Positions 25,352 to 36,390 of a stretch of 64,000 bases of DNA are shown here, one piece after another; position 1 is the first letter of the stretch; every line of letters starts with the position of its first letter. Position numbers and translations under genes: made by a program. The notes under the pieces were generated by a model. The model did not search any database. It saw only the letters and a program-made list of their open reading frames with translations, and had not been told where the DNA came from. This stretch comes from Monomorium pharaonis (lineage: Eukaryota > Arthropoda > Insecta > Hymenoptera > Formicidae), in assembly GCF_013373865.1 (NCBI RefSeq), contig NC_050472.1, positions 21,202,636 to 21,266,635 on the forward strand, read 5' to 3'.

Positions 25352-25880
25352 TACTGGATTTTGATTTTCCGAATTAAAAAAGAAGTGCCGTTTTTCTTAA
25401 TTTTAAAATTATGTCTACATGAATTTATTTATGTTTACACACACGAATTTTTTTCAATATGTTACAGACAATACAGCAAGCAATGTAAATTATTATAAAT
25501 TGAACAACACAAAATAAAAAAAAATAGTTAAATTATGAGATTGCCCATTATATTTTAGTTGTTACTAATAAAATAAAAATATATAATATTAAAAACTGCA
25601 AAACAAATTAAGTATATTAATTTTCACAAAGTATGTTTTTTAATCTTCTATAATCCATATATAAACGACATATAAAAGTAGTTTTCATACAATTTATTCA
25701 TACACTCCCTCGGTGATGACACATCATACCTAACAATCGATTCGAAACTCTCGAAACGTTTCGATTTATCGTTCAGTATCGAAACTCGGCATAATTGGCA
25801 CACGAGAGTGCTCTTTTTCTTTTCCTCCCCTACCTCTCTCTCTCTTTCTCTCCCTCTCCTCTTCCCTATCTATGGAAGTT
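25352..25880. other. AT-rich spacer, no gene recognised
   Basis: AT-rich noncoding sequence between the upstream CpG island and the presumptive diablo promoter. It contains a TTTCGATTTATC/ATCGATTCGAAAC-like cluster near 25736-25790 just before the CT-rich tract. Confidence 0.4.
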
Positions 25881-26514
25881 GGATCGAGGCGAGTTCACGA
25901 GCGGTTCGGGTACGCGACGCGCGCCGTGATGTATTGTCACGGGAAAATGTCAAAATGAGAGCATCCTCGTGATAGCTCGCAGTGCGACGCGGTGCAAGTG
26001 CGTAGCGGTGCGCGGTGTATCAGCTGCGACACACAGACGTAAACGGCGCCGTCGGCGACGTCCGATGTTACGCGACGGGCAGCCACGCTGACGCAAAAAA
26101 CGCTACGGCGAGAGAGTCTGCGGATACAGCTCTGTGACAGTTCTTCTATCTCTCTCTCTTTCCCCCTCTCGTTGATATCTCGTCTGGCAGTTCGAGGAAA
26201 GCGAACAAAAGTACGTACTCGTAATCCTGATCCCTCCGTCCTCGCGTTCCTCGCAGGGAAGATGCGCGACCTACTCCTTGCACTTCCTTATGATTCTTTT
26301 CGTGACGAGGTACGAAGATCCTCCAGAGATATCGAGACGTTGTGACGTCTATGTTTACGAGTTATTTGCAGCTGGTCGTTTTCGGACAATAATACGTAAA
26401 AATTTGTCTTGATTCTTTGTACCTTGTCAACTTCTTGGAAACCTTCAGTGAGAAAGCACCGTCTCTCTTTGCGTTCCCTTTTACGTTTATTTGAATTCCG
26501 AGTATGGATTGCAT
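25880..26514 (+). promoter_or_regulatory. Presumptive promoter and 5' UTR exon of diablo-like gene
   Basis: CpG-rich sequence starts at about 25880 after a CT-rich tract. It continues to a good donor at 26515 (GCAT|GTGAGT). The next strong acceptor is TTATTTACTTAG at 26989-27000, so a 5' UTR intron 26515-27000 is plausible. An ATG at 26504 would open a short upstream frame that runs through this junction and stops near 27119. Transcription start and UTR use are inferences. Confidence 0.4.
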
Positions 26515-27108
26515 GTGAGTTTTAAGGGTCCTTTGCATTAATATAGCTTGACTTTAAACTTGGTTTGTAACTTAATTTTTTTTCCTAATTCTTAGAATTA
26601 GAAAAAAGATAAAAAGTAAGTTAAATGGAATTGAAGTATATTGATGCAAATAAACTTGAGACTAGCAGTGGATCAAAGTTTTAAATTATAAAATGTAATC
26701 GTGTATATGTGCCTGGAGATAAATATGTCAAAGTAACATAAAGAGATAAGACCCCATTTGTGCATGCTACTGCAAAAAAAGGGAGCTCTTATCACTGATT
26801 TCTAAGAGCCTTTGAATGATTCATACTATGACACAAGCCTTCGTATCTCTCATAAAAGTTACAGTATATTTTATGGATGTATATTTCTTTGAATTAAATC
26901 TTCTCAAATATTATAAACAATATATTAAATTATATATTATTCTAATTCACACAAGTGAATAAAGTAGTGACAATTAATAAATGTTATCTTATTTACTTAG
27001 GAAATGTGTGTTTCACATGACATCACATACACATCTTCTCGCTATAGGGAAACCGGCAACATTAGGGGACCTGCTGCAGGCATATTTCAGACCTGCGGTA
27101 GTTGGTGA

Positions 27109-29630
27109 ATGGTGTTGCAGATAGATTCCGTGTGGGGCTGGGCGTCACCCCCGCTGCGCCTCCAGCTAGCCGGGGGGACCAGGGGTGCCTCGGGGAGAGC
27201 GGCAGCGGGCGTGCCATCCTCGCAGAGGATGGGTGAGATAGTCGTGGAGCGCGCTCCCTCCCCAGCACGCCTCAGTCATACGTCGGAGAAGCATCCCCGT
27301 GCGACGCTCACCGAGCTCAATGTACTTCGCCGTCATCGAGAACTGTGCGACGTCGTTCTCAATGTTGGCTCCAGAAAGATATTCGCACACCGCGTCATCC
27401 TTTCAGCATGTAGTCCATACTTCAGGTACAAATCATAATATTTTTACACATGTAATGTAGATTTATATTTCATAAGTGTTCAATTCTGTAAAACCAATTC
27501 TAATTTCTCACAACGTGAATTCTTTCTCTGTCTATTCAGGGCAATGTTTACTGGGGAGCTGGCGGAATCTAGACAAACTGAAGTAACGATACGCGACATA
27601 GACGAAATGGCTATGGAGCTACTCATAGACTTCTGTTATACTTCTCACATTATCGTCGAAGAAGCGAATGTTCAAACTCTCCTTCCAGCAGCGTGCCTTC
27701 TTCAATTAGCAGAAATTCAGGATATATGTTGCGAATTTCTCAAACGCCAATTAGACCCATCAAATTGCTTAGGTATCCGGGCGTTCGCGGATACCCATTC
27801 GTGTCGCGAACTTCTGCGTATTGCCGATAAATTTACGCAACATAATTTCCAAGAGGTATGCCTCGTTCAGAGAACAAGAAGTTTGACCTATCTCTTGATT
27901 TAGAGATATTTGCAGATATTGATTTTATTTTATGTATTTTGCAGGTAATGGAGAGCGAAGAATTTCTGTTGCTTCCCGTCGGGCAATTGGTAGACATTAT
28001 TTCGTCGGATGAATTGAACGTACGTACGGAGGAGCAGGTTTTTAGCGCCGTGATGAATTGGGTGAAGTACAATGTTACGGAGCGACGACAACATCTCGCG
28101 CAGGTCTTGCAGCATGTGCGACTGCCACTACTTAGTCCAAAATTTTTAGTTGGTACCGTCGGATCGGATTTGCTAGTTCGTTCTGACGATGCTTGCAGAG
28201 ATCTCGTAGATGAGGCGAAGAATTATCTACTTTTACCGCAAGAGAGACCACTAATGCAAGGACCTAGAACGAGACCCAGAAAACCTACGAGACGAGGAGA
28301 GGTGTTATTCGCTGTTGGTGGATGGTGTTCGGGTGACGCCATCGCCAGCGTCGAGAGATTTGATCCTAATACTGCCGATTGGAAGATGGTTGCGCCGATG
28401 AGTAAACGGAGATGTGGAGTAGGCGTAGCGGTGTTAAATGACTTGTTATATGCTGTCGGCGGACACGACGGACAAAGCTACTTAAATAGCATCGAGCGAT
28501 ACGATCCACAAACGAACCAGTGGTCTTGCGACGTTGCTCCTACTACATCCTGCAGGACCAGCGTGGGTGTCGCTGTACTGGATGGTTTTCTGTACGCAGT
28601 TGGTGGCCAGGATGGAGTGCAATGCCTTAATCACGTGGAAAGGCGAGTATCTATATTAATTTAACAAAAGTACTGTTCGAAAAGTTTTGCATATAAATAT
28701 ATAAAATAGTGCGCTTTTATTGATGATATGTGTAACTTCGCAGATATGATCCTAAAGAAAACAAATGGTCTAAAGTGTCGCCAATGACCACTAGAAGATT
28801 GGGAGTGGCGGTTGCAGTGCTCGGAGGTTATTTATATGCCATCGGCGGGTCTGATGGACAGTCACCTCTTAACACAGTAGAAAGATATGACCCAAGACAA
28901 AACAAGTGGTCCCAAGTATCCCCGATGTCTACGAGACGTAAGCATCTAGGCTGTGCTGTATTTAATAATCTAATTTATGCTGTGGGAGGACGAGATGATT
29001 GCATGGAGCTCTCCAGCGCGGAACGTTATAATCCCCATACGAATTCCTGGAGTCCTATAGTAGCGATGACATCGAGAAGAAGTGGAGTAAGTTTGAATTT
29101 TTTAAATTAGTTATAATAGATAACTAAAATGTAAAAGTGTATAAAAGAAAAGTTAGATAATTTATTTACGTGCAAATAAATTTATTTCAAAATTCAAGTT
29201 ATATCTAAAGGATTTCCCACAAAAACCAAACAAGTCCAAAAATTATTTTTTTTTAAGAAACAAAACTTTTTAAATCGTTTTTTGTATAAATGTGATAAAA
29301 ACTCTTGAATTGGTTTAATTCTTACATAAATTTTGTTATCTGTTTATTCTACAGTTTTTAATATATTAAAAACTCTTCAATTATATAATAATGAGTTCTC
29401 TTCTCATAGATCTTAACAATTTCTATCGTGATTTTTAGGTGGGTCTAGCGGTAGTAAATGGTCAATTGTATGCGGTAGGCGGATTCGACGGAACTGCGTA
29501 TCTGAAAACAATAGAAGTATACGATCCAGAACAGAATCAATGGAAGCTGTGTGGTTGTATGAATTACAGGAGGCTTGGCGGAGGTGTAGGAGTGATGCGA
29601 GCTCCACAAACCGAGAATTACATTTGGTAG
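27109..29630 (+). CDS. dbo: Kelch-like protein diablo/KLHL20 ortholog (BTB-BACK-kelch), five exons
   Basis: This is a substrate adaptor of Cullin-3 ubiquitin ligases (family knowledge). Coding exons: 27109-27425, 27540-27855, 27945-28642, 28744-29086, 29439-29630. They encode 621 residues from the first ATG, close to fly diablo and human KLHL20. A second in-frame ATG at 27229 (residue 41, MGEIVVERAPSPARLSH) would give 581 residues. Its downstream SPARLSHTSEKHP stretch is the conserved family N-terminus, so either start is possible. The BTB domain (about 70-180) contains HRELCDVVLNVG and FAHRVILSACSPYF. The BACK domain follows (about 185-285, CCEFLKRQLDPSNCLGIRAF). After the linker RTRPRKPTRRGE come six kelch repeats (about 315-615) with repeated YAVGG and ERYDP motifs. 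The protein ends GVGVMRAPQTENYIW. Intron 3 uses a GC donor. The frame stays open for 52 codons after the TAG stop. Confidence 0.97.
28643..28743 (+). other. GC-AG intron of the diablo-like gene
   Basis: The exon ends GTGGAAAG and the intron starts GCGAGTAT; the acceptor is TAACTTCGCAG. Only this junction restores the conserved GAA AGA TAT GAT (Glu-Arg-Tyr-Asp) of the kelch repeat. Using the nearby GT at 28647 gives Arg-Arg-Ile followed by a TGA stop. The donor otherwise matches the GC-AG consensus (AG|GCRAGT). Confidence 0.85.
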
Positions 29631-29789
29631 CTCAGGCCCCCCTCTTCAGCCCAGATGGCTGAAACTCCTTTAACTCCTCTTACACCAGTAACGCCAGTTA
29701 CACCTGTAACACCTCCCGCTCCTGTATCGGTTCCTGTTATAACTACTAGTACTAGAAAACGCTACCGCCGATCGATGAGCATTATATAA
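29631..29789 (+). other. 52-codon in-frame open extension after diablo stop (readthrough candidate)
   Basis: After TGG TAG, with C as the next base, the same frame continues for 52 sense codons to TAA at 29787. The predicted tail is rich in Thr-Pro and Val (TPLTPLTPVTPVTPVTPP), then VSVPVITTSTRKRYRRSMS, ending Ile-Ile. A regular TP[L/V] repeat followed by a basic cluster looks like coding rather than AT-rich 3' UTR. Stop-codon readthrough is well documented in insects, including kelch. Translation of this tail is an inference. Confidence 0.4.
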
Positions 29790-30229
29790 GTAATTTATGC
29801 ATTTTATAAAAGACTTTGCCTTTCTCTGGATTTCCGCGCGATTATCTCGCGCATCGATCTTCGATGCTTAATTTATTATCAAGTTGAAAATCTGCTAGAT
29901 CTAGCGCACAGATCATGTTACAAGAAAAGAGATGCAGATATTCTATCAATTTACTACTATTGTTTTATATTTTTTATTACATCACATTATTTTATAAGAT
30001 TCTTTATTAATGTATCATTTATATTTTATTGTGCAATACACGAATTTCAGTTGTTTTAAATTTAAATGTCTACATAAAGCATTTCTAGTAGAAATGCTTC
30101 GTAACTATTGTACACAATGTTTCAAACAACGTTTTATTATATGAAAAAAAGAAAGGCAAAATATCTTATTCAAAAACATGTTTTAAAGATATTTACAGCT
30201 TCTATTCTTTGGTACATGATCGAAATAAA
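29790..30229 (+). other. Presumptive diablo 3' UTR with poly(A) signal
   Basis: AT-rich noncoding sequence. An AATAAA hexamer at 30224-30229 is a candidate polyadenylation signal. A near-perfect 23-bp hairpin (AAGCATTTCTAG/TAGAAATGCTT) lies at 30077-30099. Confidence 0.4.
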
Positions 30230-32015
30230 AGCTGAAGTTTTCAGTAGAATTTTAATTTAATTGCAAGGGGGTCATTTTCGTACCCGCAACAATTCAAGAT
30301 GTAATATAAGACGTTATAATTTTTCTCTTCTCTCTGTAAACGTAGTCTGCTTTAAATATGTAGATATTTCATTTTGTTTATAAGACTGAATTTCAACCAG
30401 AGAATATTAAGATATTGAGTCGTGATAAGTACAGTTTACATTCTCTTGTAAAGAAATATCTAGTTACATCACATTTTCTATTGAAAGTATGCGAGTTTAT
30501 AATCAATTTATTTAAGGCATTTATTATAATTATTATGTTGTCGACGATTTATGACGAATGCCAAGATGCACGCCCGAAAAAAAGTAATATGTATAATATT
30601 TGAGATTATAAATTATTTAAACGTGACATTCTCGAAATCGTTTCTCCGCGTTGCTGCTAAAAATGTCATTTAACCAACATCATCTGTTACATATTTAAAT
30701 CTCTACAGAGGAGTAACCTTATCGTACAAAATGGTGATAGGGATCATTGACCAATAATCTCATAATGTAACATTTGTTGTGATTATGCAATAAGAATCGG
30801 CAGAATTGATTAAGGGCGACCAATAATATTATTATCAATCATAATAATTGTTTGTAATTTATTTTAATGAAGATCAAATGTACATTACTGAGATGATTAT
30901 AAAAGGCAAAAATGCTTACAAACTTGCTGTTACATGTATGAGATTGTTGAAGGCAGCACAATGCATGTCTAGCGTAAGGACATATTGATGATGTAATGTA
31001 ATTCTTTCTAAGCAGCTGATTGGAAGGATAATTATTCCGATTTCCGAGTCCTACGATGGCTCATTAATGCATTTTTCAATTAACTGTTGGACTATATTCT
31101 GGATATAGGCCATTCACATTTAAGTTCTAAGTGATACTGTAGAGGATAAATCGCTGTTCAGTTAACCAAATTAAACATTACAATGGTACAAATTATCGTA
31201 ATTCGTGAGCGAAGTTCAAATAAGTGTTTAATATCCATTTTTGTTTAATTATTTCTGAAGAAGGTGCAGCTATATGTTCCCGGGAGAATGTAATATGATT
31301 TCAACGATATTTTATATGCATAGTGTTAGCAAATTAATTTTAACTCATGTCAAAAGTACATAAGAGATCGAATCTTGTATTGTACCGAATCTTAACGGCA
31401 CGTTTTCCATAAACAGGAAGCAAAGGGTGATTACGTTGTCGATTAGCGCGCATAATAATCCTGCGTAAAGCACAAAAACGTTAATGCAGATATATATTGT
31501 TTTCTCATCTTATTAAACGAGATCAAAAACTTGTTCTGTACAACTGTTCAGTACAAAGGAAGAGTCATAGGATTTCTTTCCTGTTCTTTATCAATAAATT
31601 AAAGAAAGTGCGCATTAGAAATTTGCGCGAACCATTACGCATAGCGTTATTGTTTCCTACGTCTGCTGTAATAGAATATCCCAGAATTATTTTTTTTTCT
31701 GATAACAATATACATTTCTTAAAAAAAAACGTATTGTTAAAAGAATATTTTATGGTAGTATGTTATTATTTATACATGGATTTATTAATGTAGATTAGAC
31801 TTTAATAGTTAAAATTATATTTTATTTTTATTCTTAATATATTTTTATTTTATCAGTATTAAAATTAGATATATTGTATAACAATTCTATAACTTCATTT
31901 TTTTCTGTATTACATCCAATTTATAATAATTTGCATTGCTTGCATTGTTGTCCACATAAAAAAGATTTGTGTAAGCTTCATAATCGTGGCCATAGCCACT
32001 CTTTCAGGCTTTTAA
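30230..32015. other. AT-rich spacer, no gene recognised
   Basis: No open frame here resembles a known protein on either strand; the longest (31497-31793) is AT-rich and Lys/Ile/Leu-rich. No sizeable inverted repeat was noticed. Confidence 0.45.
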
Positions 32016-32546
32016 CAGAGAGGAACCTGAGAGCGGTCATCGCGTCTTAGATGTTTTCATTCATCAGCGTCTCTATAGCCGGTATTCAGAGTCGGGTTTT
32101 ATATTTAAGATCATCTTAAGTACTGTCTTAAGATGCCATCAGCCAATCACAGAGCCGTATTAGCATCTTAAGACATTGCTTGAGACGATCTTGAAATAAA
32201 ATTCGACTATGAATACCGGCCTATGTGCACAAAATGTGCACATTGAACTATGTAGTCTAAATATCTATGAATCCCGTAGGTAATGTGCATGACTTTTTGG
32301 ATCTTTTCTATGCTATGTCCACGTTTATTTGGTTCTATTTCATGCTATACCCATAAATTTTACAATTATATGCATTCATATTTTAAATCTGTTTTATGCA
32401 AATATGCATAATCGTGTTCTATAAATGTGCAATACCACATATACATGATATAAATATTTTCAATTATAATTGATTTTATAAAAATTCACTCACCGATTGC
32501 TGTCGCTGCTCCTGCTGCTGCTGCTACTGCTACATTCCTTTTCCGG
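32016..32546 (-). repeat. Inverted duplication, left arm (contains a MITE)
   Basis: Read on the minus strand, this segment matches 40095-40476 on the plus strand almost throughout. Both start CCGGAAAAGGAATGTAGCAG, run through a GTGAGTGAATTTTTAT donor and GGTATTGCACATTTATAGAA, and end GTTCCTCTCTG or GTTTCTCTCTG. Without the inserted 145-bp MITE and its 3-bp duplication, this arm is 383 bp against 382 bp for the other. By eye, identity is about 85-90 %. The arms are about 7.5 kb apart in opposite orientation. Confidence 0.92.
32077..32221. mobile_element. 145-bp MITE with GGCCGGTATTCA ends and TAT target duplication
   Basis: The left end AGCCGGTATTCAGAGTCG and the right end CGACTATGAATACCGGCC are inverted repeats. 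Pairing continues inward (ATCTTAAGTACTGTCTTAAG against CATCTTAAGACATTGCTTGA). The flanks are TAT (32074-32076) and TAT (32222-32224). The duplicate arm at 40095-40476 has a single TAT at this place (ATA at 40413-40415 on the plus strand), so it is an empty site. A 3-bp duplication fits PIF/Harbinger-type insertion; the class is inference. Confidence 0.9.
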
Positions 32547-32554
32547 TTTTGATT
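32494..32554 (-). other. Candidate noncoding exon on minus strand
   Basis: On the minus strand, ACATTTTTAG precedes 32554 and a GTGAGTGAAT donor follows 32494, bounding a 61-base segment. This corresponds to the 5' UTR-like exon ending at 40150. A further minus-strand donor (TGAT|GTGAGTTTG) lies near 32990, so a spliced noncoding leader starting in the CpG-rich 33000-33500 region is possible. No coding sequence follows downstream. Confidence 0.3.
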
Positions 32555-32559
32555 CTAAA

Positions 32560-35304
32560 AATGTGATAAATATTATTCCTAAACTCAAACACAAAAGCAG
32601 GTATAAAAGAAATGTATCACTTAAAAAAATTATAGTATATAAAAAGATTTTTATCTGTACAATCGGTTAATGACCATGTGATTTCATTGTTACCGATGGG
32701 GTTATCGACATACGTAAAAATGTAGTAGTAGAAATTAATATTGGAAAATCAATTTGAAGTATTAATTTAAACAATATTATTAATAAATTTAGAAAAAGAG
32801 AGTGTTTGGGATTTATGAACTATGTAGCTCGATATCTACATTTTATATATAAATACAGAGGCTTTAAAAAATAAATAAGTAAATAAAGTCACATTTTTAC
32901 TATTTTATAATTACAAAGCAACTATTATTAGCTCAAGAGTCCTATATACTCAAAAATAGACAATAAATAAACAGGCAGAACAAACTCACATCACCAGCCG
33001 ATAACGTTGCTCTCTGCTTCCAGATTTATCTCCTTTCGTCGCTCTCTGCTTCCGGATTTGTCTCCTTCCGTCGTCGCCAAGACGATCGCGCACACCGGAA
33101 AACGCGCAGTCGTCTGACGTTCAATTCGATTCACTCCCGATATTCCACTTATAAAATGAAAGCGAAAAAAGCATGAAATCACTCGGTACTCCGATAAATA
33201 TTCCGTTTTCGCAGACTCCACGGGAGCGAGGTGCACACGAAAGTTTGAGAGCAACGTGAAAGGGGAACGACACACTGGCCACCTCGATGCGAATGTATTT
33301 CTCGAGAGAATAAAAACTAGCGATAAGACACAAGTCCGGCTCCAGCATCGCTTTTGAGATCTCGATTGATATACCGACGGAACGAAGAAGAACGGACGAA
33401 CGAACCATCTTCGGACGAGCAACGGACAAAAACTGAAACGCGACGTGCGGACCGCATACGATTCACTTCACACTAATGAACATTTTCCGCGTACTTCACA
33501 CACAACGTCGCTTTTTTTCCATACCTCGCGCGGACTGAGAAACACACCAACTTAATCACCGTTGTATTCGCGATATTCAATAGATGAACAGATTAATGCA
33601 ACGATCACGAAATAAGTAATATGATTTCAGACATTGTTCCAATGGGATTGAGGTTATCTAGCGAAATCTCGGAAGGAATAGGAAGGGCAAACGGCTCGCG
33701 AAGATTACCTTTTAGTATGGATCGATGCACTTTTCGAGAAAAAGAAACTGACCGTAACCGCGACGTAAACGCGAGCAAACCTCGAAAGTCCCATTTTTTG
33801 AAATCTTAATTAACATATCAACGATACCAAGAGGGCAAGAAATCACTTTTGAATAACCAACGGATACTGCGAGCCGAGACACGACGTGTAGCGCGACGCA
33901 TCTCGCACTACGAAATATTTTCTACGCATTTAACACGCGATGTTGCTCTGTTTTTCATACTTTGCGCGGACTAACAAACATACTAATTAGTAAATTACTA
34001 AGGCGACCACCGGTTGTTCGCGATATTCACTTCCAACGGACGAAAAAAACGCGCGATCGCGGAGCGTAAACGTAACGCAACCTCACTCCCACGTATTCGC
34101 GATGGAACTGATGAGTCATTCGCTACAGTGGAGGGGGGAAAAATTGGGGAGAGGCAAGTAGCTGATTGGTCAGTTCGAATATCAGCATTTCCAGGAAAAT
34201 AAAAAAATGCCTCACGACGCGTTCCAGCGCCATTGCCAAGGCAAAAACTTCTCTTTACGGAAAACAATTCGGACAAGCGTCGACACTCGAAATTAAACGT
34301 TGCCGAACCGAATGCGATTTCCTAGAAATTCTTGCCGTAAATCTATCGCTGTCTCCGTTGACACGATGAAAACACTCGTCGAAGACGAGTTGTAAACAAT
34401 TTAAGATTTCGACGCGGTTTCCGAGAAAATTTTAGCTGCGACATCGTCGAAACATAAAAAGGCTCGAGATATCTTAACCGTATGACATCGAAAAAAAACT
34501 TTACTTTCAGGCAAGCGATGAATTACTCCAAATTAAAACAATATGCCGAATGCAAATACACAGATTACAGGTCAACACAGAATCAGATAGCCCATGAAAT
34601 GCCTTATTAACGCCCAATTTGTGTTCTGATCTCGAAAATAATACGTATTTCAGCAACGTTTCGCAGTTAATATATATATGTAAATATATATAAGGGCTTA
34701 TGAGCAGTTAGGAGAGCGAAAAAAAGGAATTTTTGTAAATTTTTTTTACTTGAACGAACTTATTTATTTAAAAACTTTTACGTATAAAAGAGTAACATCT
34801 GTAAAATACGTAATAATTTTTTCATTGATATGAATTAAATAAAAAAACCAAACGGATTTTATCAGTACCTTACTTTCTGTTGTCGTTGAACAAAGGATTT
34901 AAACAAACATGGAATTTTCACGAAATAACGACAATTTAAAGTCAAAGTTATACGATTTTCGCTTAAAAAATCGATTATTTTTTACTCGTGAAAATGAGAT
35001 GTAGTCATTAAAAATAAAATCCTCTGTTCATGGACAAGCTTTTCATATCACATAAAGGTTTATATTTTCGTGAATATTAATCGATTTGAAACTTTCAAGG
35101 AATATTTCTAATATGTTATACTTTTAGATTAAACTTTAAAAAAATTTTTGATTTTTTTAAATTTATTATGACTGCCCATAAACCTTTGAGTTGCTGAAAT
35201 GCCCAACGAGCCTTTCAATTTTTTTCATATCTTCCGTAAGTTTTCCAATTTATTTTGTTACAAAGACAATTAATGAATTTACAATCAGTTTTTTCAAGCT
35301 AAGA
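32560..35304. other. CpG-rich duplicated region, no protein gene recognised
   Basis: Positions 33009-33072 hold two tandem 32-base units (GCTCTCTGCTTCCRGATTTR followed by TCTCCTTYCGTC). Positions 33483-33580 and 33917-34027 are diverged direct repeats; both contain GCGCGGACT and end GTTCGCGATATTCA or TATTCGCGATATTCAA. The CpG-rich part spans about 32990-34390, and AT-rich DNA follows to 35304. The open frames on the minus strand at 32991-33429 do not match a known family. Duplicated promoter-like sequence is the simplest description. Confidence 0.45.
33009..33072. repeat. Two tandem 32-bp units
   Basis: Unit 1 (33009-33040) and unit 2 (33041-33072) begin GCTCTCTGCTTCC and differ at three positions. 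Read directly. Confidence 0.9.
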
Positions 35305-36390
35305 TCCCAGAGAACATTATGACGTCTTAAAGACGTCTAAAAGACGTCTTATATTTCTATAAGACGTCTTATAAAACTATCAGAAAGACGTCTTTTAGAC
35401 GTCTTTAAGACGTCTTATGACCCGATTTAAGACGTTTTTAAGACGTCTCAAAGACGTCTAATTTTTTTTATTTATGACGTTTTTGAGACGTCTTATATAA
35501 AAATTATTTTAGACATCCCTGGCGAAAAAATTTCTACAAAATTCTAAAAAACTACAAAAATTTACAAAAGTGTTCCAATTCTGGCATTTTTTTGTAGTTT
35601 TTACAGAAAAATGCTAAATTTGAAACACACTTTTGTAAATTTTTGTAGTTTTTTAGAATTTTGTAGAAAATTTTTCCGCCAAGGATTCCAAAAGCTAGGT
35701 TTATTATTTTTTATTTTTTATTATTTTAAACAAAATACTTTATATTTATATTTCCTTATTTTTATTTTATTATTAAGATAAGTTTTTTTTATAAATACAA
35801 AATTTTATATTATATATTTCAATTTTATTTCATGTTTTTGTGATTGGAAATTACAGAATTTTACAGAGATACTGGATTCAGTCACATATTTTACAGCAAC
35901 TTAAGCGCAACACTATTATCGTCCGGTTTATTAATTGTCAAAAACTGTTGTCAGAAAGGTTAATTATTTCCAATAACAGCCTACACACGCGATACGTACG
36001 AGAGTTAAAAAGTTGTGTTGTATTAACGTATCCACACTCGGCTGCGTTACACAGCAAACTAGGACAAAACGTCCCAACACACACGCGATACGTGCAAGAG
36101 TTCAAAAATTGATACGGGATAAGCACGTCGATCGACTTGATCGCATCACACGGCAGATTTGGTTATGTGCGTCATTCGACGTCTTAAAAACGTCTTTCTC
36201 AGACGTCGTAAAGACGTCTAAATGGCGTCTCAAAGAATGTCTTAAAAAAGACGTATTTTAGACGTCTTAAGAGAGACGTCTAAAATAAGATGATTTTAAG
36301 ACGTCATAAAGACGTCTTTTGGTAAAGTCTCAAAGACGTCTCTTTTAAGACGTCTTAAAGATGTCTTTTAGACATGCGTGTTGTCTGGGA
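35305..36390. mobile_element. 1.09-kb DNA transposon with GACGTC-rich subterminal arrays
   Basis: The element starts TCCCAGAGAACATTATGACG and ends CATGCGTGTTGTCTGGGA; the reverse complement of the end is TCCCAGACAACACGCATG. Each end carries an array of the palindrome GACGTC, mostly as AAGACGTCTT or a one-base variant: ten exact copies at 35320-35495 and nine at 36178-36355. Between them lie an AT-rich internal foldback (35513-35692) and a region with a roughly 33-bp direct repeat (ACACACGCGATACGT at about 35982 and 36078). There is no transposase ORF, so it is non-autonomous. Superfamily unknown; I see no unambiguous target duplication. Confidence 0.8.
35513..35692. repeat. Internal foldback nested in the GACGTC transposon
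   Basis: The left arm GGCGAAAAAATTTCTACAAA continues through ACTACAAAAATTTACAAAAG. It is reverse-complementary to the right arm CTTTTGTAAATTTTTGTAGT running to ATTTTTCCGCC. The arms are about 57 bp with a spacer of about 45 bp. It could be a separate MITE inserted into the larger element. Confidence 0.75.

Noticed and set aside
29627..29650. A tiny intron (TTTG|GTAGCT…CTCTTCAG) removing the diablo stop codon
   Set aside because: It would be only 24 nt, below the size of known spliceosomal introns in insects, and has no room for a branch site.
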